Assembly (NCBI RefSeq): GCF_003443735.1
Contig: NZ_CP031969.1
Location: forward strand, 8,184,001-8,248,000
From: Streptomyces sp. CC0208
GTDB taxonomy: Bacteria > Actinomycetota > Actinomycetes > Streptomycetales > Streptomycetaceae
Length of the DNA stretch: 64,000 nt
Direction of reading: 5' to 3'
Position 1 is the stretch's first letter. Each line of letters opens with the position of its first letter. This document shows, piece after piece, positions 25,838 through 34,506 of this stretch. Below the pieces are notes generated by a model, which searched no databases, was not told the DNA's origin, and worked only from the letters and a program-made list of their open reading frames with translations. Position numbers and translations under genes: made by a program.

Positions 25838-26330
25838 TGTACGACGTTCGAGATGCTCTCCGCGCTCGGCCTGGTGCTGTTGCTGTTCTACCTGGGCCTG
25901 GAGTTCCACGTCGACGACCTGAGCACCGGCGGCAGGCGCCTGCTCGCGGCGGGCGGCACCCACGCCCTGGCGAACGTCGGCGCCGGTCTCGGCTTCGGGT
26001 TCCTGCTGGTGTCGGCCGCCGCCTGGTACGGCACGCGCTGCGCGACGCCTTCGCCGCGATCTCCTTCTCCGCCTACGGACTGTCCATCGACCCCGGAGTC
26101 GTCACGTCCGTCGCCGCCCTGCTCGTCGCGCGCCCCGCCTCTACGGCTACGGTGCCCAGCCCGCCGCCGACATCGCGACCACCTGGTGGCCCGCGGCGCA
26201 CGTCTGGCGCCGTTCATCGCCGGGTATGTCCTTGTTCTGGCCGTACTCGGCCCCGTGGCCGCGGAGCGGGCCCAGCTGCCGGCCCGGGCCCTGGGGTCCC
26301 GTCGTCGTACCCGGACACCCGGGGACGACA
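25838..26330 (+). pseudogene. Decayed cation:proton antiporter (Kef/CPA2 type)
   Basis: Three separate pieces of one CPA2 antiporter follow in order but in different frames. The first is FEMLSALGLVLLLFYLGLEF through NVGAGLGFG (from 25838). The second is LRDAFAAISFSAYGLSIDPG with the hydrophobic stretch after it (about 26032-26140) and RLYGYG...ADIATT. The third is LAPFIAGYVLVLAVLGP (about 26205-26300). The start, most of the transmembrane core and the C-terminal part are missing. The remnant is clearly non-functional: several deletions must have occurred. It lies between a terminator and a DUF3040 gene. Confidence 0.75.
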
Positions 26331-26400
26331 CCGCACCGGCGCCGGTCCCGTCGCGGTCGGGGCGGACGCCGAACGGTACGGGCCGTGTGAAGGAGGAGTC

Positions 26401-26670
26401 ATGCGCCAGCCCGACGACGAGCACCTGGTCGATCTCGCGGCACGGCTGGAGCGCGACGACCCACGGTTCGCCTGTGCGTTGGGATCGGGCCGCCCCGCTC
26501 GGCCCCGCGAATACCGGCGCGCCGGGGCCTGGGGGACCCTGGCCGTCGCCCTGGCGCTCCTCGCCGCGGGCATGGCACTGCCCGAGGGCCTTCTCGTGGC
26601 CCTGGGCCTGGTGCTCGCCGGAATCGCCGTACCCCTGTTCGACCCGCACCGGGACCGTCCGCGGCGCTGA
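26401..26670 (+). CDS. DUF3040 small membrane protein
   Basis: This 89-residue protein has the DUF3040 pattern of actinobacteria. A soluble acidic helix with RLERDDPRFACAL comes first, then a basic linker (PREYRRAG), then two hydrophobic segments (WGTLAVALALLAAGMAL and LLVALGLVLAGIAVPLF). A strong Shine-Dalgarno (GAAGGAGGAG) precedes the ATG. Function is unknown. It lies directly after the antiporter remnant and may use that region's old promoter. Confidence 0.8.
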   Translation: MRQPDDEHLVDLAARLERDDPRFACALGSGRPARPREYRRAGAWGTLAVALALLAAGMALPEGLLVALGLVLAGIAVPLFDPHRDRPRR

Positions 26671-26777
26671 ACACCCTCGCCGGTAGTGCTCCGGGAAAGG
26701 TGGTGCTTTTCTGGGGGTGTGGTGCGGCTTGCTGGGAACCCGGCGGTCCGGTCATCGCCACGAGAGGAGCGACCACG

Positions 26778-27146
26778 ATGGATCGTGAGCAAGAGCACGA
26801 GGAATCCGTCTCCCTGGAGATCAGCGGATGCAGCGCGGAGGACGCGCGGATCGTCTTCGACACGCTGAACACCTGCTTCGAGTCGGACCGGGGAGCCGAC
26901 GACGTGCCGCAGCAGTTGCACGAGTCGCGCCCGATGGTGTGGATGGGGACCTTCGAAGTGACCGAGGCGCGGTCGTGTCCGCCGCCTGCCCGGCTGTCGG
27001 CCTCCGTGGAGGCCGATGCGCAGGGCGGGTACTGGGCCATCGAGAGGCTTCGCGAGACCTTGGACTCCATGTTCACGGTGAAGGATCTCGCGTCCGCTTC
27101 GGGGGACCAGGAGCGGGAACTGCATGTGAGGCTCGAGAGTCGGTGA
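26778..27146 (+). CDS. Conserved hypothetical protein
   Basis: This 122-residue soluble, acidic protein begins MDREQEHEESVSLEISGCSA, with the ATG preceded by GAGAGGAG. Blocks such as EDARIVFDTLNTCFESDRG and a helix EAQGGYWAIERLRETLD-like segment suggest an alpha/beta fold. I do not recognise a family. It is a single gene between the DUF3040 gene and the convergent SDR gene. A phrase PMVWMGTFEVTE lies mid-protein. No signal peptide or membrane segment is seen. Confidence 0.6.
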   Translation: MDREQEHEESVSLEISGCSAEDARIVFDTLNTCFESDRGADDVPQQLHESRPMVWMGTFEVTEARSCPPPARLSASVEADAQGGYWAIERLRETLDSMFTVKDLASASGDQERELHVRLESR

Positions 27147-27219
27147 CGGTCCGCGGTGCCGTCGTGGCCGGTCGCGCGGATCCCGCGCCCTCGCGGGCGT
27201 GCGACCGGCCACCCGGTGA

Positions 27220-27987
27220 TCAGCCCTGCCGCACCGGGACCACCACCATCTCGGCGACGTTGACGTTCGGCGGAGCCGCCACCGCGAAGGCGATGGCTTC
27301 CGCGATGTCCGTCGCGGCCAGGGGCGTCAGGCCGGTTCGCATACGGGACAGGGACGCCCGGGTCTCGGCGTCCCGCATGTCGGCTCCCAGCTCGGTCGTG
27401 GCGACCCCGGGCTCGATGTTCTTCACGCGGACACCGCGCGGACCGAGCTCGGCGCGCAGATTGCGCGTGAGGTGGGCGACGGCCGCCTTGGTGGCGCAGT
27501 AGACGGACCAGTCGGGGAAGAGGAGATGCCCGCCCACGGAACCGACGTGGACGAGGTCGGCCGGACCGCCGCGGGAGGCCGCCGCGAGGAGATCGTCGGT
27601 GAAGGCGCGGGACGTGTGCAGCAGACCGCGCAGGTTGACGTCGATCATGCGATCCCACTCGTCGGCCTCCGCGCGCTCGAAGGGGGCGCCCAGCATGACG
27701 CCGGCGTTGGCCACGACCAGGTCGACGGTGCCGAGCGTCCCGGTGACGGCGCCGGCCGCCCGCGTGACCGCCGAGGCGTCGGTCAGGTCCACGGCGACGG
27801 GCAGGACCGTACCGGTGGCGGAGGAGCGCAGTTCGTCCGCCAGCGTCTTGAGGCGGTCCTCGCGGCGGCCCAGCAGCGCGACGCTCGCACCGGCGGCGGT
27901 GAGGCTCCGGGCCGTGGCCGCGCCGATCCCGCTGGTGGCACCGGTGACGACCGCGACGCGGTGGGTGAGGTTCCAGGTGTGGGTCAT
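27220..27987 (-). CDS. Short-chain dehydrogenase/reductase
   Basis: This 255-residue classical SDR has cofactor motif VVTGATSGIGAATA, the NAG motif VANAG, catalytic Ser in HVGSVGG and Y-C-A-T-K as the YxxxK pair. It resembles the NADP-dependent oxidoreductases of the YdfG type. It is divergent from an XRE/MmyB-like regulator gene 128 bp away, with an inverted repeat between them. Streptomyces often pairs MmyB-type regulators with an SDR that they control, so regulation by the neighbour is likely. The substrate is unknown. Confidence 0.9.
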   Translation of the reverse strand: MTHTWNLTHRVAVVTGATSGIGAATARSLTAAGASVALLGRREDRLKTLADELRSSATGTVLPVAVDLTDASAVTRAAGAVTGTLGTVDLVVANAGVMLGAPFERAEADEWDRMIDVNLRGLLHTSRAFTDDLLAAASRGGPADLVHVGSVGGHLLFPDWSVYCATKAAVAHLTRNLRAELGPRGVRVKNIEPGVATTELGADMRDAETRASLSRMRTGLTPLAATDIAEAIAFAVAAPPNVNVAEMVVVPVRQG

Positions 27988-28073
27988 GCCGTCGACGATG
28001 CGGCCCGTCCAGGACGGTGACCAGGCCGTACCACCCCGAGGAGAGCCGGTCGTAGGAGTACCGCGGCCACTGT

Positions 28074-28093
28074 GCGGACTCCCTCGGGTCCGC
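28074..28093. promoter_or_regulatory. Inverted repeat in SDR/MmyB divergent promoter
   Basis: GCGGAC (28074-28079) and GTCCGC (28088-28093) are perfect inverted half-sites separated by 8 bp, 22 bp before the XRE gene start. It is a candidate binding site for the adjacent regulator. The arms are short, so the call is tentative. Confidence 0.4.
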
Positions 28094-28115
28094 GGCCCGT
28101 CCTAGGGTCGAGGCC

Positions 28116-28982
28116 ATGGACAGTGACAACCGGCTCGGTCTCTTCCTGCGCGCCCGCCGTGCCCTCGTCCGGCCCGCGGACGCGGGTCTTCCGGCCGGGA
28201 GCCGGCGCCGGGTGGCGGGCCTGCGCCGCGAGGAGGTCGCGGTGCTGGCCGGGGTCAGCACCGACTACTACGTGCGCCTGGAGCAGGGACGCGAGCGGAA
28301 CCCCTCGGCGCAGGTGGTCGACGCGCTGGCACGGGTCCTGGGCCTGGAGGGGGACGCCGTCGACCATCTGCACGGGCTGGCCCGCCCCGTGGCCGACCGG
28401 CCCCGGGGCGGTCGGCGGCCCGAGGCGGTGAGTCCGGTGCTGCTGCGGATGATGGAGGGCTGGCACCGCACTCCGGCGGTGGTCCTGGACCGGTGCCTGA
28501 CCGTGCTGGCCCACAACGTCCTCGGCGGCGCGCTGTTCGCCGGCCACGCCCACAGCGGGGATCTGCCGCGGCTGGTCTTCCTCGATCCGGACGCGCGCGG
28601 GTTCTACCCGGACTGGGAGTCCGTGGCGGTGAACACCGTGGCCGCGCTGCGCGCCGAGGCGGGGACCGGTCACGAGGATCCGCGGCTGGTCGCCGCGGTC
28701 GGCGAACTCTCGCTGCGCAGCGCGGAGTTCGGCCGGCTCTGGGCCCGCCACGACATCCGCCGCAAGACCCGCGAGAGGAAACGCTTCCGGCATCCGCTGG
28801 TCGGTGAACTGACCCTGGACTACGAGTCGTTGACCGTCAACAGCGCCCCCGGCCAACAGTTGGTCGTGTATCAGGCCGAGCCCGGCAGTCCGTCCGAGCA
28901 GGCCCTCGCCCTGCTGGGAAGTCTGGCCGCGGCCGAGACGGAGAAGCCCGGCGGGACGAGCGGCAAGGGCACCTGCACCTGA
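28116..28982 (+). CDS. XRE-family regulator with MmyB-like ligand-binding domain
   Basis: This 288-residue regulator has a helix-turn-helix of the form GLRREEVAVLAGVSTDYYVRLEQGRERNPS (about residues 36-65) and a C-terminal MmyB-like domain that binds fatty acid-like ligands in characterised members. The block TLDYESLTVNSAPGQQLVVY is typical of this domain. It is divergent from the SDR gene, its likely target. It is followed on the same strand by the FadH-like gene, which has its own operator. Confidence 0.9.
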   Translation: MDSDNRLGLFLRARRALVRPADAGLPAGSRRRVAGLRREEVAVLAGVSTDYYVRLEQGRERNPSAQVVDALARVLGLEGDAVDHLHGLARPVADRPRGGRRPEAVSPVLLRMMEGWHRTPAVVLDRCLTVLAHNVLGGALFAGHAHSGDLPRLVFLDPDARGFYPDWESVAVNTVAALRAEAGTGHEDPRLVAAVGELSLRSAEFGRLWARHDIRRKTRERKRFRHPLVGELTLDYESLTVNSAPGQQLVVYQAEPGSPSEQALALLGSLAAAETEKPGGTSGKGTCT

Positions 28983-29015
28983 AGTCGTCGACGTGGCCCG
29001 CATCACCCCTCCCGG

Positions 29016-29035
29016 TTGTGCAACTAGTTGCATAA
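29016..29035. promoter_or_regulatory. 14-bp perfect palindrome before FadH-like gene
   Basis: TGCAACTAGTTGCA (29019-29032) is a perfect palindrome, and the flanking TT and AA extend it to a 20-bp site with one mismatched pair. It lies 54 nt before the FadH-like start and overlaps where a promoter is expected. The PadR regulator encoded downstream in the same operon is the most likely binder. Confidence 0.65.
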
Positions 29036-29088
29036 ACGCGTCGCGGTCCTCTACAACAGAGAGCACGAGACCGCGACGGAGGGGCCCG

Positions 29089-31104
29089 ATGAGCCGTTAC
29101 CCGCACCTGCTGAACCCGCTCGACCTGGGCTTCACCACCCTGCCCAACCGCGTGCTGATGGGCTCCATGCACGTCGGCCTGGAGGAGGCCGAGCGCGGCT
29201 TCGAGCGCATGGCCGCCTTCTACGCGGAGCGGGCACGCGGGGGAGTGGGCCTGATCGTCACCGGCGGCATCGCACCCAACGACGAGGGACGGCCCGGTGA
29301 GGGCGGTGCCAAGCTCACCACGGACGCGGAGGCCGAGCAGCACCGGACCATCACCGAGGCCGTGCACCGCGAGGGCGGCCGGATCGCGATGCAGATCCTG
29401 CACTTCGGCCGGTACGCCTACCACCGGGACCTCGTCGCCCCGAGCCCCCTCCAGGCGCCGATCAGCCCCTTCGTGCCCCGCGAGCTCACCGACGCCGAGG
29501 TCGAGCGGACCATCGACGACTACGCCCGCACCGCCCGCCTCGCCCGGCAGGCCGGCTACGACGGCGTGGAGATCATGGGCTCCGAGGGCTACCTCATCAA
29601 CGAGTTCATCGCCGCGCAGACCAACCACCGCACCGACCGTTGGGGCGGCTCGTACGAGAACCGCATGCGCCTGCCCGTGGAGATCGTGCGGCGGGTGCGC
29701 GAGGCCGTCGGCGAGGACTTCATCATCGTCTACCGGCTGTCCATGCTGGACCTCGTCCCGGGCGGCTCCACGCTCGACGAGGTGATCACCCTGGCCAGGG
29801 CCGTCGAGGCCGCCGGGGCCACGATCATCAACACCGGCATCGGCTGGCACGAGGCCCGCATCCCCACCATCGCGACCTCGGTGCCGCGCGGGGCCTACAC
29901 CTGGGTGACGAAGCGGCTCATGGGCGAGGTGTCGATCCCGCTCGTGACCACCAACCGCATCAACACCCCCGAGCTGGCCGAGGAGTTGCTCGCCGACGGG
30001 TACGCGGACATGGTCTCGATGGCCCGCCCGATGCTCGCCGACCCGGAGTTCGTGAACAAGGCCGCGGCCGGTACGCCCGAGGCGATCAACACCTGCATCG
30101 GCTGCAACCAGGCCTGCCTCGACCACACCTTCGGCGGGAAGATCACCTCCTGCCTGGTCAACCCGCGCGCCTGCCACGAGACCGAACTGGTGCTGGCCCC
30201 CACGCGGTTGAAGAAGCGGGTCGCGGTCGTCGGTGCGGGACCGGCCGGACTCGCCTGTGCCGTGAGCGCCGCCGAACGCGGCCACGAGGTCACCCTGTTC
30301 GACGCCGCGAGCGAGATCGGCGGCCAGCTCAACGTCGCCCGCCGGGTCCCCGGCAAGCAGGAGTTCGACGAGACGATCCGCTACTTCCGCCACCAGCTGG
30401 ACGCCCACGGCGTCGACGTACGGCTCAACACCCCCGTTTCCTGCGCGGACTTGGACGCCTTCGACGAGGTCGTGGTCGCCACCGGAGTCACCCCGCGCAC
30501 CCCGGACATCCCGGGCGTCGACCACCCCAGCGTGGTCGGCTACCTCGACGTCCTGCGCGACGCCGTTCCCGTCGGCGACCGGGTCGCGATCCTCGGCGCG
30601 GGCGGCATCGGCTTCGACGTCGCCGAGTTCCTCACCGACGGCGGCGACAAGGCGCACGAGAACCCCGAGACGTACTTCCGCCAGTGGGGCGTCGACATGG
30701 ACTACACGGCACCCGGCGGACTCGCGGCCCCCGAACGCCCTGCCCCGCCCCGCACCGTGCACCTCCTCCAGCGCAAGACCAGCAAGGTCGGGGCCGGGCT
30801 CGGCAAGACCACCGGCTGGATCCACCGCACCGAGCTCAAGCTCCGGGGCGTCACCATGGTCCCCGGGGTCCGCTACGACCGCATCGACGACGCCGGACTG
30901 CATGTCACCGTCGGCGAGGAGAGCACGGTCCTGGAGGTCGACACCATCGTGCTGTGCACCGGGCAGGAACCGCGCCGGGACCTGTACGAGGAGCTCGTCG
31001 CCGCGGGCCGCAGCGCGCACCTGATCGGCGGTGCCGACGTGGCCGCCGAACTGGACGCCAAGCGGGCCGTCAAGCAGGGCACCGAGGTCGCGGCCGCCCT
31101 CTAG
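29089..31104 (+). CDS. FadH-like NADPH-dependent 2,4-dienoyl-CoA reductase
   Basis: This 671-residue three-module enzyme reduces 2,4-dienoyl-CoA in the degradation of unsaturated fatty acids. Residues 1-370 form the FMN-binding TIM barrel (RVLMGSMHVG, ILHFGRYAYH, IMGSEGYLINEF). The iron-sulfur cluster motif is CIGCNQACLDHTFGG with the next Cys in TSCLVNP. The C-terminal FAD/NADPH part has VAVVGAGPAGLACA and a second dinucleotide motif AILGAGGIGFDVAEF. The ATG at 29089 follows GGAGGGG. Only 22 bp separate it from the PadR gene, so the two form an operon, probably repressed at the palindrome upstream. Confidence 0.92.
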   Translation: MSRYPHLLNPLDLGFTTLPNRVLMGSMHVGLEEAERGFERMAAFYAERARGGVGLIVTGGIAPNDEGRPGEGGAKLTTDAEAEQHRTITEAVHREGGRIAMQILHFGRYAYHRDLVAPSPLQAPISPFVPRELTDAEVERTIDDYARTARLARQAGYDGVEIMGSEGYLINEFIAAQTNHRTDRWGGSYENRMRLPVEIVRRVREAVGEDFIIVYRLSMLDLVPGGSTLDEVITLARAVEAAGATIINTGIGWHEARIPTIATSVPRGAYTWVTKRLMGEVSIPLVTTNRINTPELAEELLADGYADMVSMARPMLADPEFVNKAAAGTPEAINTCIGCNQACLDHTFGGKITSCLVNPRACHETELVLAPTRLKKRVAVVGAGPAGLACAVSAAERGHEVTLFDAASEIGGQLNVARRVPGKQEFDETIRYFRHQLDAHGVDVRLNTPVSCADLDAFDEVVVATGVTPRTPDIPGVDHPSVVGYLDVLRDAVPVGDRVAILGAGGIGFDVAEFLTDGGDKAHENPETYFRQWGVDMDYTAPGGLAAPERPAPPRTVHLLQRKTSKVGAGLGKTTGWIHRTELKLRGVTMVPGVRYDRIDDAGLHVTVGEESTVLEVDTIVLCTGQEPRRDLYEELVAAGRSAHLIGGADVAAELDAKRAVKQGTEVAAAL

Positions 31105-31126
31105 GGGGCGTCCCTAGGATGAGCCC

Positions 31127-31669
31127 ATGTCACTCCCGCACGCGATCCTCACCGCACTGCTCGAAAGGCCGTCGGCGGGGCTGGACCTGACCCGCCGGTT
31201 CGACAGGTCGATCGGCTACTTCTGGTCGGCCTCGCACCAGCAGATCTATCGCGAGCTCGGAAAACTGGAGGCCGAGGGCCACATCCGCGCCATCGCGGAG
31301 GACCGGCCGACCCGCGGGCAGAAGAAGAGCTACGAGGTCCTGCCCGCGGGCCGCGCCGAACTCGAACGCTGGACGGCCGCGGCGCAGGACCCCAAGCCGC
31401 ACCGGGACACCCTGCTGCTGCGGCTGCGCGCGGCGGCCGTCGTCGGCACGGAGGGCCTGGAAGCCGACCTGCGCCGCCATCTCGACCTGCACCGACGGCA
31501 GTTGGCCGAGTACGAGGAGATCGAGAAGCGCGACTTCCCACCCGGCAACGACAGCGCGCAGGCCAGGCTTCAGCACCTGGTCCTGCGCGCGGGCATCGAG
31601 TTGGAGACCTTCTGGACACAGTGGCTCACCGAGGCACTGCGGGAGTTCGCGGAACTCCCGGACAGCTGA
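31127..31669 (+). CDS. PadR-family transcriptional regulator
   Basis: This 180-residue winged-helix regulator has an N-terminal HTH with LPHAILTALLERPSAGLDL and SASHQQIYRELGKLEAEGHI. TRGQKKSYEVLPAGRAEL follows, the wing of PadR proteins. The rest is a coiled dimerisation domain. It sits 22 bp after the FadH-like gene and probably controls that gene and itself through the palindrome at 29016-29035. PadR proteins of this group usually sense small aromatic or CoA-related compounds, but the ligand here is not known. The stop is convergent with a secreted-protein gene. Confidence 0.9.
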   Translation: MSLPHAILTALLERPSAGLDLTRRFDRSIGYFWSASHQQIYRELGKLEAEGHIRAIAEDRPTRGQKKSYEVLPAGRAELERWTAAAQDPKPHRDTLLLRLRAAAVVGTEGLEADLRRHLDLHRRQLAEYEEIEKRDFPPGNDSAQARLQHLVLRAGIELETFWTQWLTEALREFAELPDS

Positions 31670-31717
31670 AGACTTTTCGCGTTCCTACGGCCGCGACCGG
31701 GAGTCGGAGGTCTTCAG
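31666..31717. terminator. Possible bidirectional terminator
   Basis: CTGAAGAC (31666-31673) and GTCTTCAG (31710-31717) are perfect inverted arms that overlap the two convergent stop codons, with a 36-nt interior. It may end both transcripts. The loop is long, so this is tentative. Confidence 0.4.
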
Positions 31718-32265
31718 AGGCGGTACGGCCGCGAGCGACGGCGCAGGAACCATCCCGCGGCCACCGCGCCGACCGCCACCAGGCCGCCGCCGACCGCCAG
31801 CGTCATGGTGCCGTAGTCCTTGGTGGCGCCGCCGAGACCGCCCATGACACCGCGGGACGGGGAGGCCGAGGCCGTCGCCGAGATCGTCGGCGTGGCGGTG
31901 CCCGAGACGATGATCGACTGGGTGCCCGCCGTGCTGTTGTTGAAGGCGCACATCACGATGACGGTGTATGTCCCGGGGCTCACGTTCGACCAGGCCGCGG
32001 ACTGCAGCGAGGTGGTCCCGGACAGGGCCACCTGGCGGCCCTGGCTGAAGTTCGCCTGGCTGCTGGTGAGGAGTGACGCGGTGCCCCAGCCGCCGGTCGT
32101 CGCGGTACGGGAGCAGGCCGTCGTCGTGACGGAGACCGTCGATCCGGAGGTGCTCACGGAGATGCCCGATGCCGCGGCGGCCGGCCCGGTGGTCAGGGTG
32201 AGCGGCAGCGCGGCGACGGCCGCGACGGTCAGGCCGGAGCGGAGAAGAAGCTGTTCAGTGCGCAT
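31714..32265 (-). CDS. Secreted Ser/Thr-rich protein with C-terminal membrane anchor
   Basis: This 183-residue exported protein has a signal peptide at residues 1-33 (LLLRSGLTVAAVAALPLTL, cleavage after AAA). The mature domain is of beta-sandwich type with two Cys (TTACSRTA, VIVMCAFNN). A Ser/Thr/Ala linker is followed by a C-terminal hydrophobic segment (about residues 150-172) and a basic RRRSRPYR tail. The layout fits a cell-surface protein with a single C-terminal anchor. There is no LPxTG. GGAGGGCAG precedes the ATG at 32265. Function is unknown. Confidence 0.75.
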   Translation of the reverse strand: MRTEQLLLRSGLTVAAVAALPLTLTTGPAAAASGISVSTSGSTVSVTTTACSRTATTGGWGTASLLTSSQANFSQGRQVALSGTTSLQSAAWSNVSPGTYTVIVMCAFNNSTAGTQSIIVSGTATPTISATASASPSRGVMGGLGGATKDYGTMTLAVGGGLVAVGAVAAGWFLRRRSRPYRL

Positions 32266-32431
32266 GGACTGCCCTCCGGCGGCACGGTTGGCGGTACATC
32301 CGTGGCGCCGCCGAGGTGGGGGAAGCCCGTGCTGCCTCGGGGACAGCCAACGTGTCCGGGGCCCGGCCCGCATGCGGAGCGCCGCCGGACAGGTGACGGG
32401 CTGCTCCGTCCGGCGCAGCCGTGAGTGGCCG

Positions 32432-33412
32432 TCATGGGGCAGTGGGCGCGCCCGTCGTCACCGAGCGCTCAGCCGACAGCCCGCCCCAGGTGCCGTCGGG
32501 CAGCCGCGCCCGGATCCGCACCCGGTGCCTCTCCCCGGCCTCCCGTCCCAGATAGAAGTCGTACGTCGCCCTCCCGCGCGGAGGTGCCCCGCCGAACACG
32601 AGCGAGGTGGCCGCCCTGCCGTCGAGGTGGACCTGGTACTCCGTGACGACACCGTCCGACCGGGGCGGCGTCCAGGACAGGTCGAGGTAGTACGCGCCGT
32701 CGGCCGCCCTCCGGGTGCTCGCACGGAAGTCCGTCGGTGCCGTGTCCCGGCCGTCGTCGCGGCCCGGAGTGGTGAGGCGGACGGTGTGCCCGGCCGGCGA
32801 GAGGTTGTCGGCGGCGTCCCGGGCCCGGACGGTGAAGGAGTAGCGGGTGCCCGGACGCAGCCCGGTGACCACGGCCGCCGTCTGGTCCCCGCCCACACTG
32901 TGGATCTTCGTGCCGCTCTGACAGATGTCGTACGACACCACGTCCCGGTTGTCCGCCGAGGCCGCCCAGCTCAGCTGGACTGCCCGGCTGCCCGCCGTCC
33001 GGCCCCGCAGCTCACCGGGAGGGGTCGGGGCCGAGCGGTCCGCCGCCGCGGCCGCCGGGGTCGTCGCCCGCGCCTCCCGGCTGGGCGGGCCCAGGCGCCC
33101 CTCGGTGTCGCGGGCCCGCACGGTGAAGACATACGGGGTGGTGGGCTTGAGTCTGGTGACATCCACCATGTGCTGTGAACCCGGCACATCCTCGACCTTT
33201 GTGGTGCCGCGATATACCTCGTAGCGCTCGATTCCCGCGCCGAGGGCGTTCCACATCACGTGCACACTGGTCGCGCTGCCCGCGGCGGCGGTGACGCCCA
33301 CGGGGGCGGCGGGCAGGCGGCCGCTCTCGCCGTCGTCCGGGCCGCCCCCTCCGCAGGCGCCGACGAGGGCGAGCGCGGCGCAGAGGCACAGGGGGACGGG
33401 AACGCCTCGCAC
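32432..33412 (-). CDS. Fibronectin type III lipoprotein
   Basis: This 326-residue lipoprotein has the lipobox LVGAC followed by GGGGPDD. Two clear fibronectin type III domains follow: one near residues 38-118 (PAAPVGVTAAAGSATSVHVM ... TPYVFTVRARDTEGRLGPPS) and one near 130-216 (SWAASADNRDVVSYDI ... RYSFTVRARDAADNLSPAG). A third related domain near 225-315 (DLSWTPPRSDGVVTEYQVHL) completes the chain. Such proteins bind polysaccharide or cell-wall material. No catalytic domain is present. The GH75 chitosanase gene lies 350 bp away on the other strand. Confidence 0.87.
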   Translation of the reverse strand: MRGVPVPLCLCAALALVGACGGGGPDDGESGRLPAAPVGVTAAAGSATSVHVMWNALGAGIERYEVYRGTTKVEDVPGSQHMVDVTRLKPTTPYVFTVRARDTEGRLGPPSREARATTPAAAAADRSAPTPPGELRGRTAGSRAVQLSWAASADNRDVVSYDICQSGTKIHSVGGDQTAAVVTGLRPGTRYSFTVRARDAADNLSPAGHTVRLTTPGRDDGRDTAPTDFRASTRRAADGAYYLDLSWTPPRSDGVVTEYQVHLDGRAATSLVFGGAPPRGRATYDFYLGREAGERHRVRIRARLPDGTWGGLSAERSVTTGAPTAP

Positions 33413-33759
33413 GTCTCAGCCTCCCGGGAGAACACCACGGCAATGGTCCGGACCAATATGGCGCCGGTCGGATGCTCGCGGCAAGGGGGCGGACCGTGTG
33501 GGTGGGGCCCGGGGAGGGTTACGTATGCTGAAGACCTTCTCGGCCGAACTCTCCACGAGGGAAACGGAGTTCGTGCCGGTGGCGCGGACCGCTGTCGTCG
33601 CTGTCCCCGCGCCGTCGGGTGGCCGGGAGGCCGGGGTTCGTCGAGAACTCGGGCCCCCGGCCCCTGCCCCGTCCGGCCCTCTGCGGTGGCTGCCCGGCTG
33701 AAGCGGCATCAGATTGGGCTGAGTGCCCGTCAATGCCCCCGAGGAGAGGGTCCCTTATC
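33413..33759. other. Spacer between FN3 lipoprotein and chitosanase genes
   Basis: These 347 bp lie between divergent genes and should hold both promoters. They also contain a possible small gene at 33525-33701 listed separately. GGACCGCTGTCGTCGCTGTC-type GC-rich stretches are plain Streptomyces DNA. I see no strong palindrome here. Confidence 0.4.
33525..33701 (+). CDS. Possible 58-residue small protein
   Basis: An ATG at 33525 follows GGGGAGGGTT with good spacing. The frame has 58 codons with mostly G/C third positions in its first half. The product begins MLKTFSAELSTRETEFVPVA and ends in a Pro/Ala-rich tail. I do not recognise it, and its position before the chitosanase gene may be chance. 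It could also be untranslated leader. Confidence 0.3.
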   Translation: MLKTFSAELSTRETEFVPVARTAVVAVPAPSGGREAGVRRELGPPAPAPSGPLRWLPG

Positions 33760-34458
33760 GTGCGTGTCCAGTCGCTGACGCTGGCCGCGGCAAGTGCCGC
33801 TCTGCTCGCCCCGACGACGTCCCCCGCCATGGAGCACGGCACCGCCCGGACGGAGCCGGTGGTGCGGCGCGAGGGGAGGGTCGCGGCCGCCGACCTCCTG
33901 GCCAGGGTGCGCACGTGCGAACCCGTCTCACGCGGCCGTTACCGCAGTGACGACGGCACGGCCGCGAGCATCCCCGTCTGCGGCACCCGGGACGCCGTCT
34001 TCTGGAAGGCCGACATGGACATCGACTGCGACGGCAGGCCCGGTCCCCGCTGCAGCCGCCGCACCGACCCGCTGTTCTCCGACGCCACCGCCTTCCAGCA
34101 GTCCGACGGCCGCTACCTGAGCGCCGAGCGCCTGCCGTACATCGTGGTGCCGGCCCCGAGCCGGATCTGGGACCACCGCCGGCACGGGGTGCGCGGCGGC
34201 GCCGTCGCGGCGGTCGTGTACGGGGACCAGGTGCGGTACGCCGTGGTCGGGGACGTGGGCCCGGGTCACATCATCGGCGAGGCGTCCTACGCCACCGCCA
34301 AGGCCCTCGGCATCCGTCCCGATCCGCGCGGGGGCGGCACGCCCTCCGGTGTCACCTACATCGTCTTCCGGAACACGCAGGTGAAGCCGATCGAGGACCA
34401 TGCCGCCGCCGTCGCGACGGGGGAGCGGCTGGCGGCGCTGTTCGTGCAGGAGAAGTGA
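33760..34458 (+). CDS. GH75 chitosanase, secreted
   Basis: This 232-residue secreted glycoside hydrolase of family 75 cleaves chitosan. A signal peptide occupies about residues 1-24. The family hallmark block AVFWKADMDIDCDGRPGPRC is present, including the catalytic Asp region, with FQQSDGRYLSAERLPYIVVP and YAVVGDVGPGHIIGEASYA after it. The GTG at 33760 is preferred because GAGAGGG precedes it and the product then begins as a normal signal peptide. An upstream ATG at 33733 would add nine residues. The gene stands alone and probably feeds on fungal chitosan. Length and motifs match the family. Confidence 0.92.
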   Translation: MRVQSLTLAAASAALLAPTTSPAMEHGTARTEPVVRREGRVAAADLLARVRTCEPVSRGRYRSDDGTAASIPVCGTRDAVFWKADMDIDCDGRPGPRCSRRTDPLFSDATAFQQSDGRYLSAERLPYIVVPAPSRIWDHRRHGVRGGAVAAVVYGDQVRYAVVGDVGPGHIIGEASYATAKALGIRPDPRGGGTPSGVTYIVFRNTQVKPIEDHAAAVATGERLAALFVQEK

Positions 34459-34506
34459 TCCCGCCAGGATCCGCCGCACCGCCGACCAGCCGTCGTGGAA
34501 GCCGCC

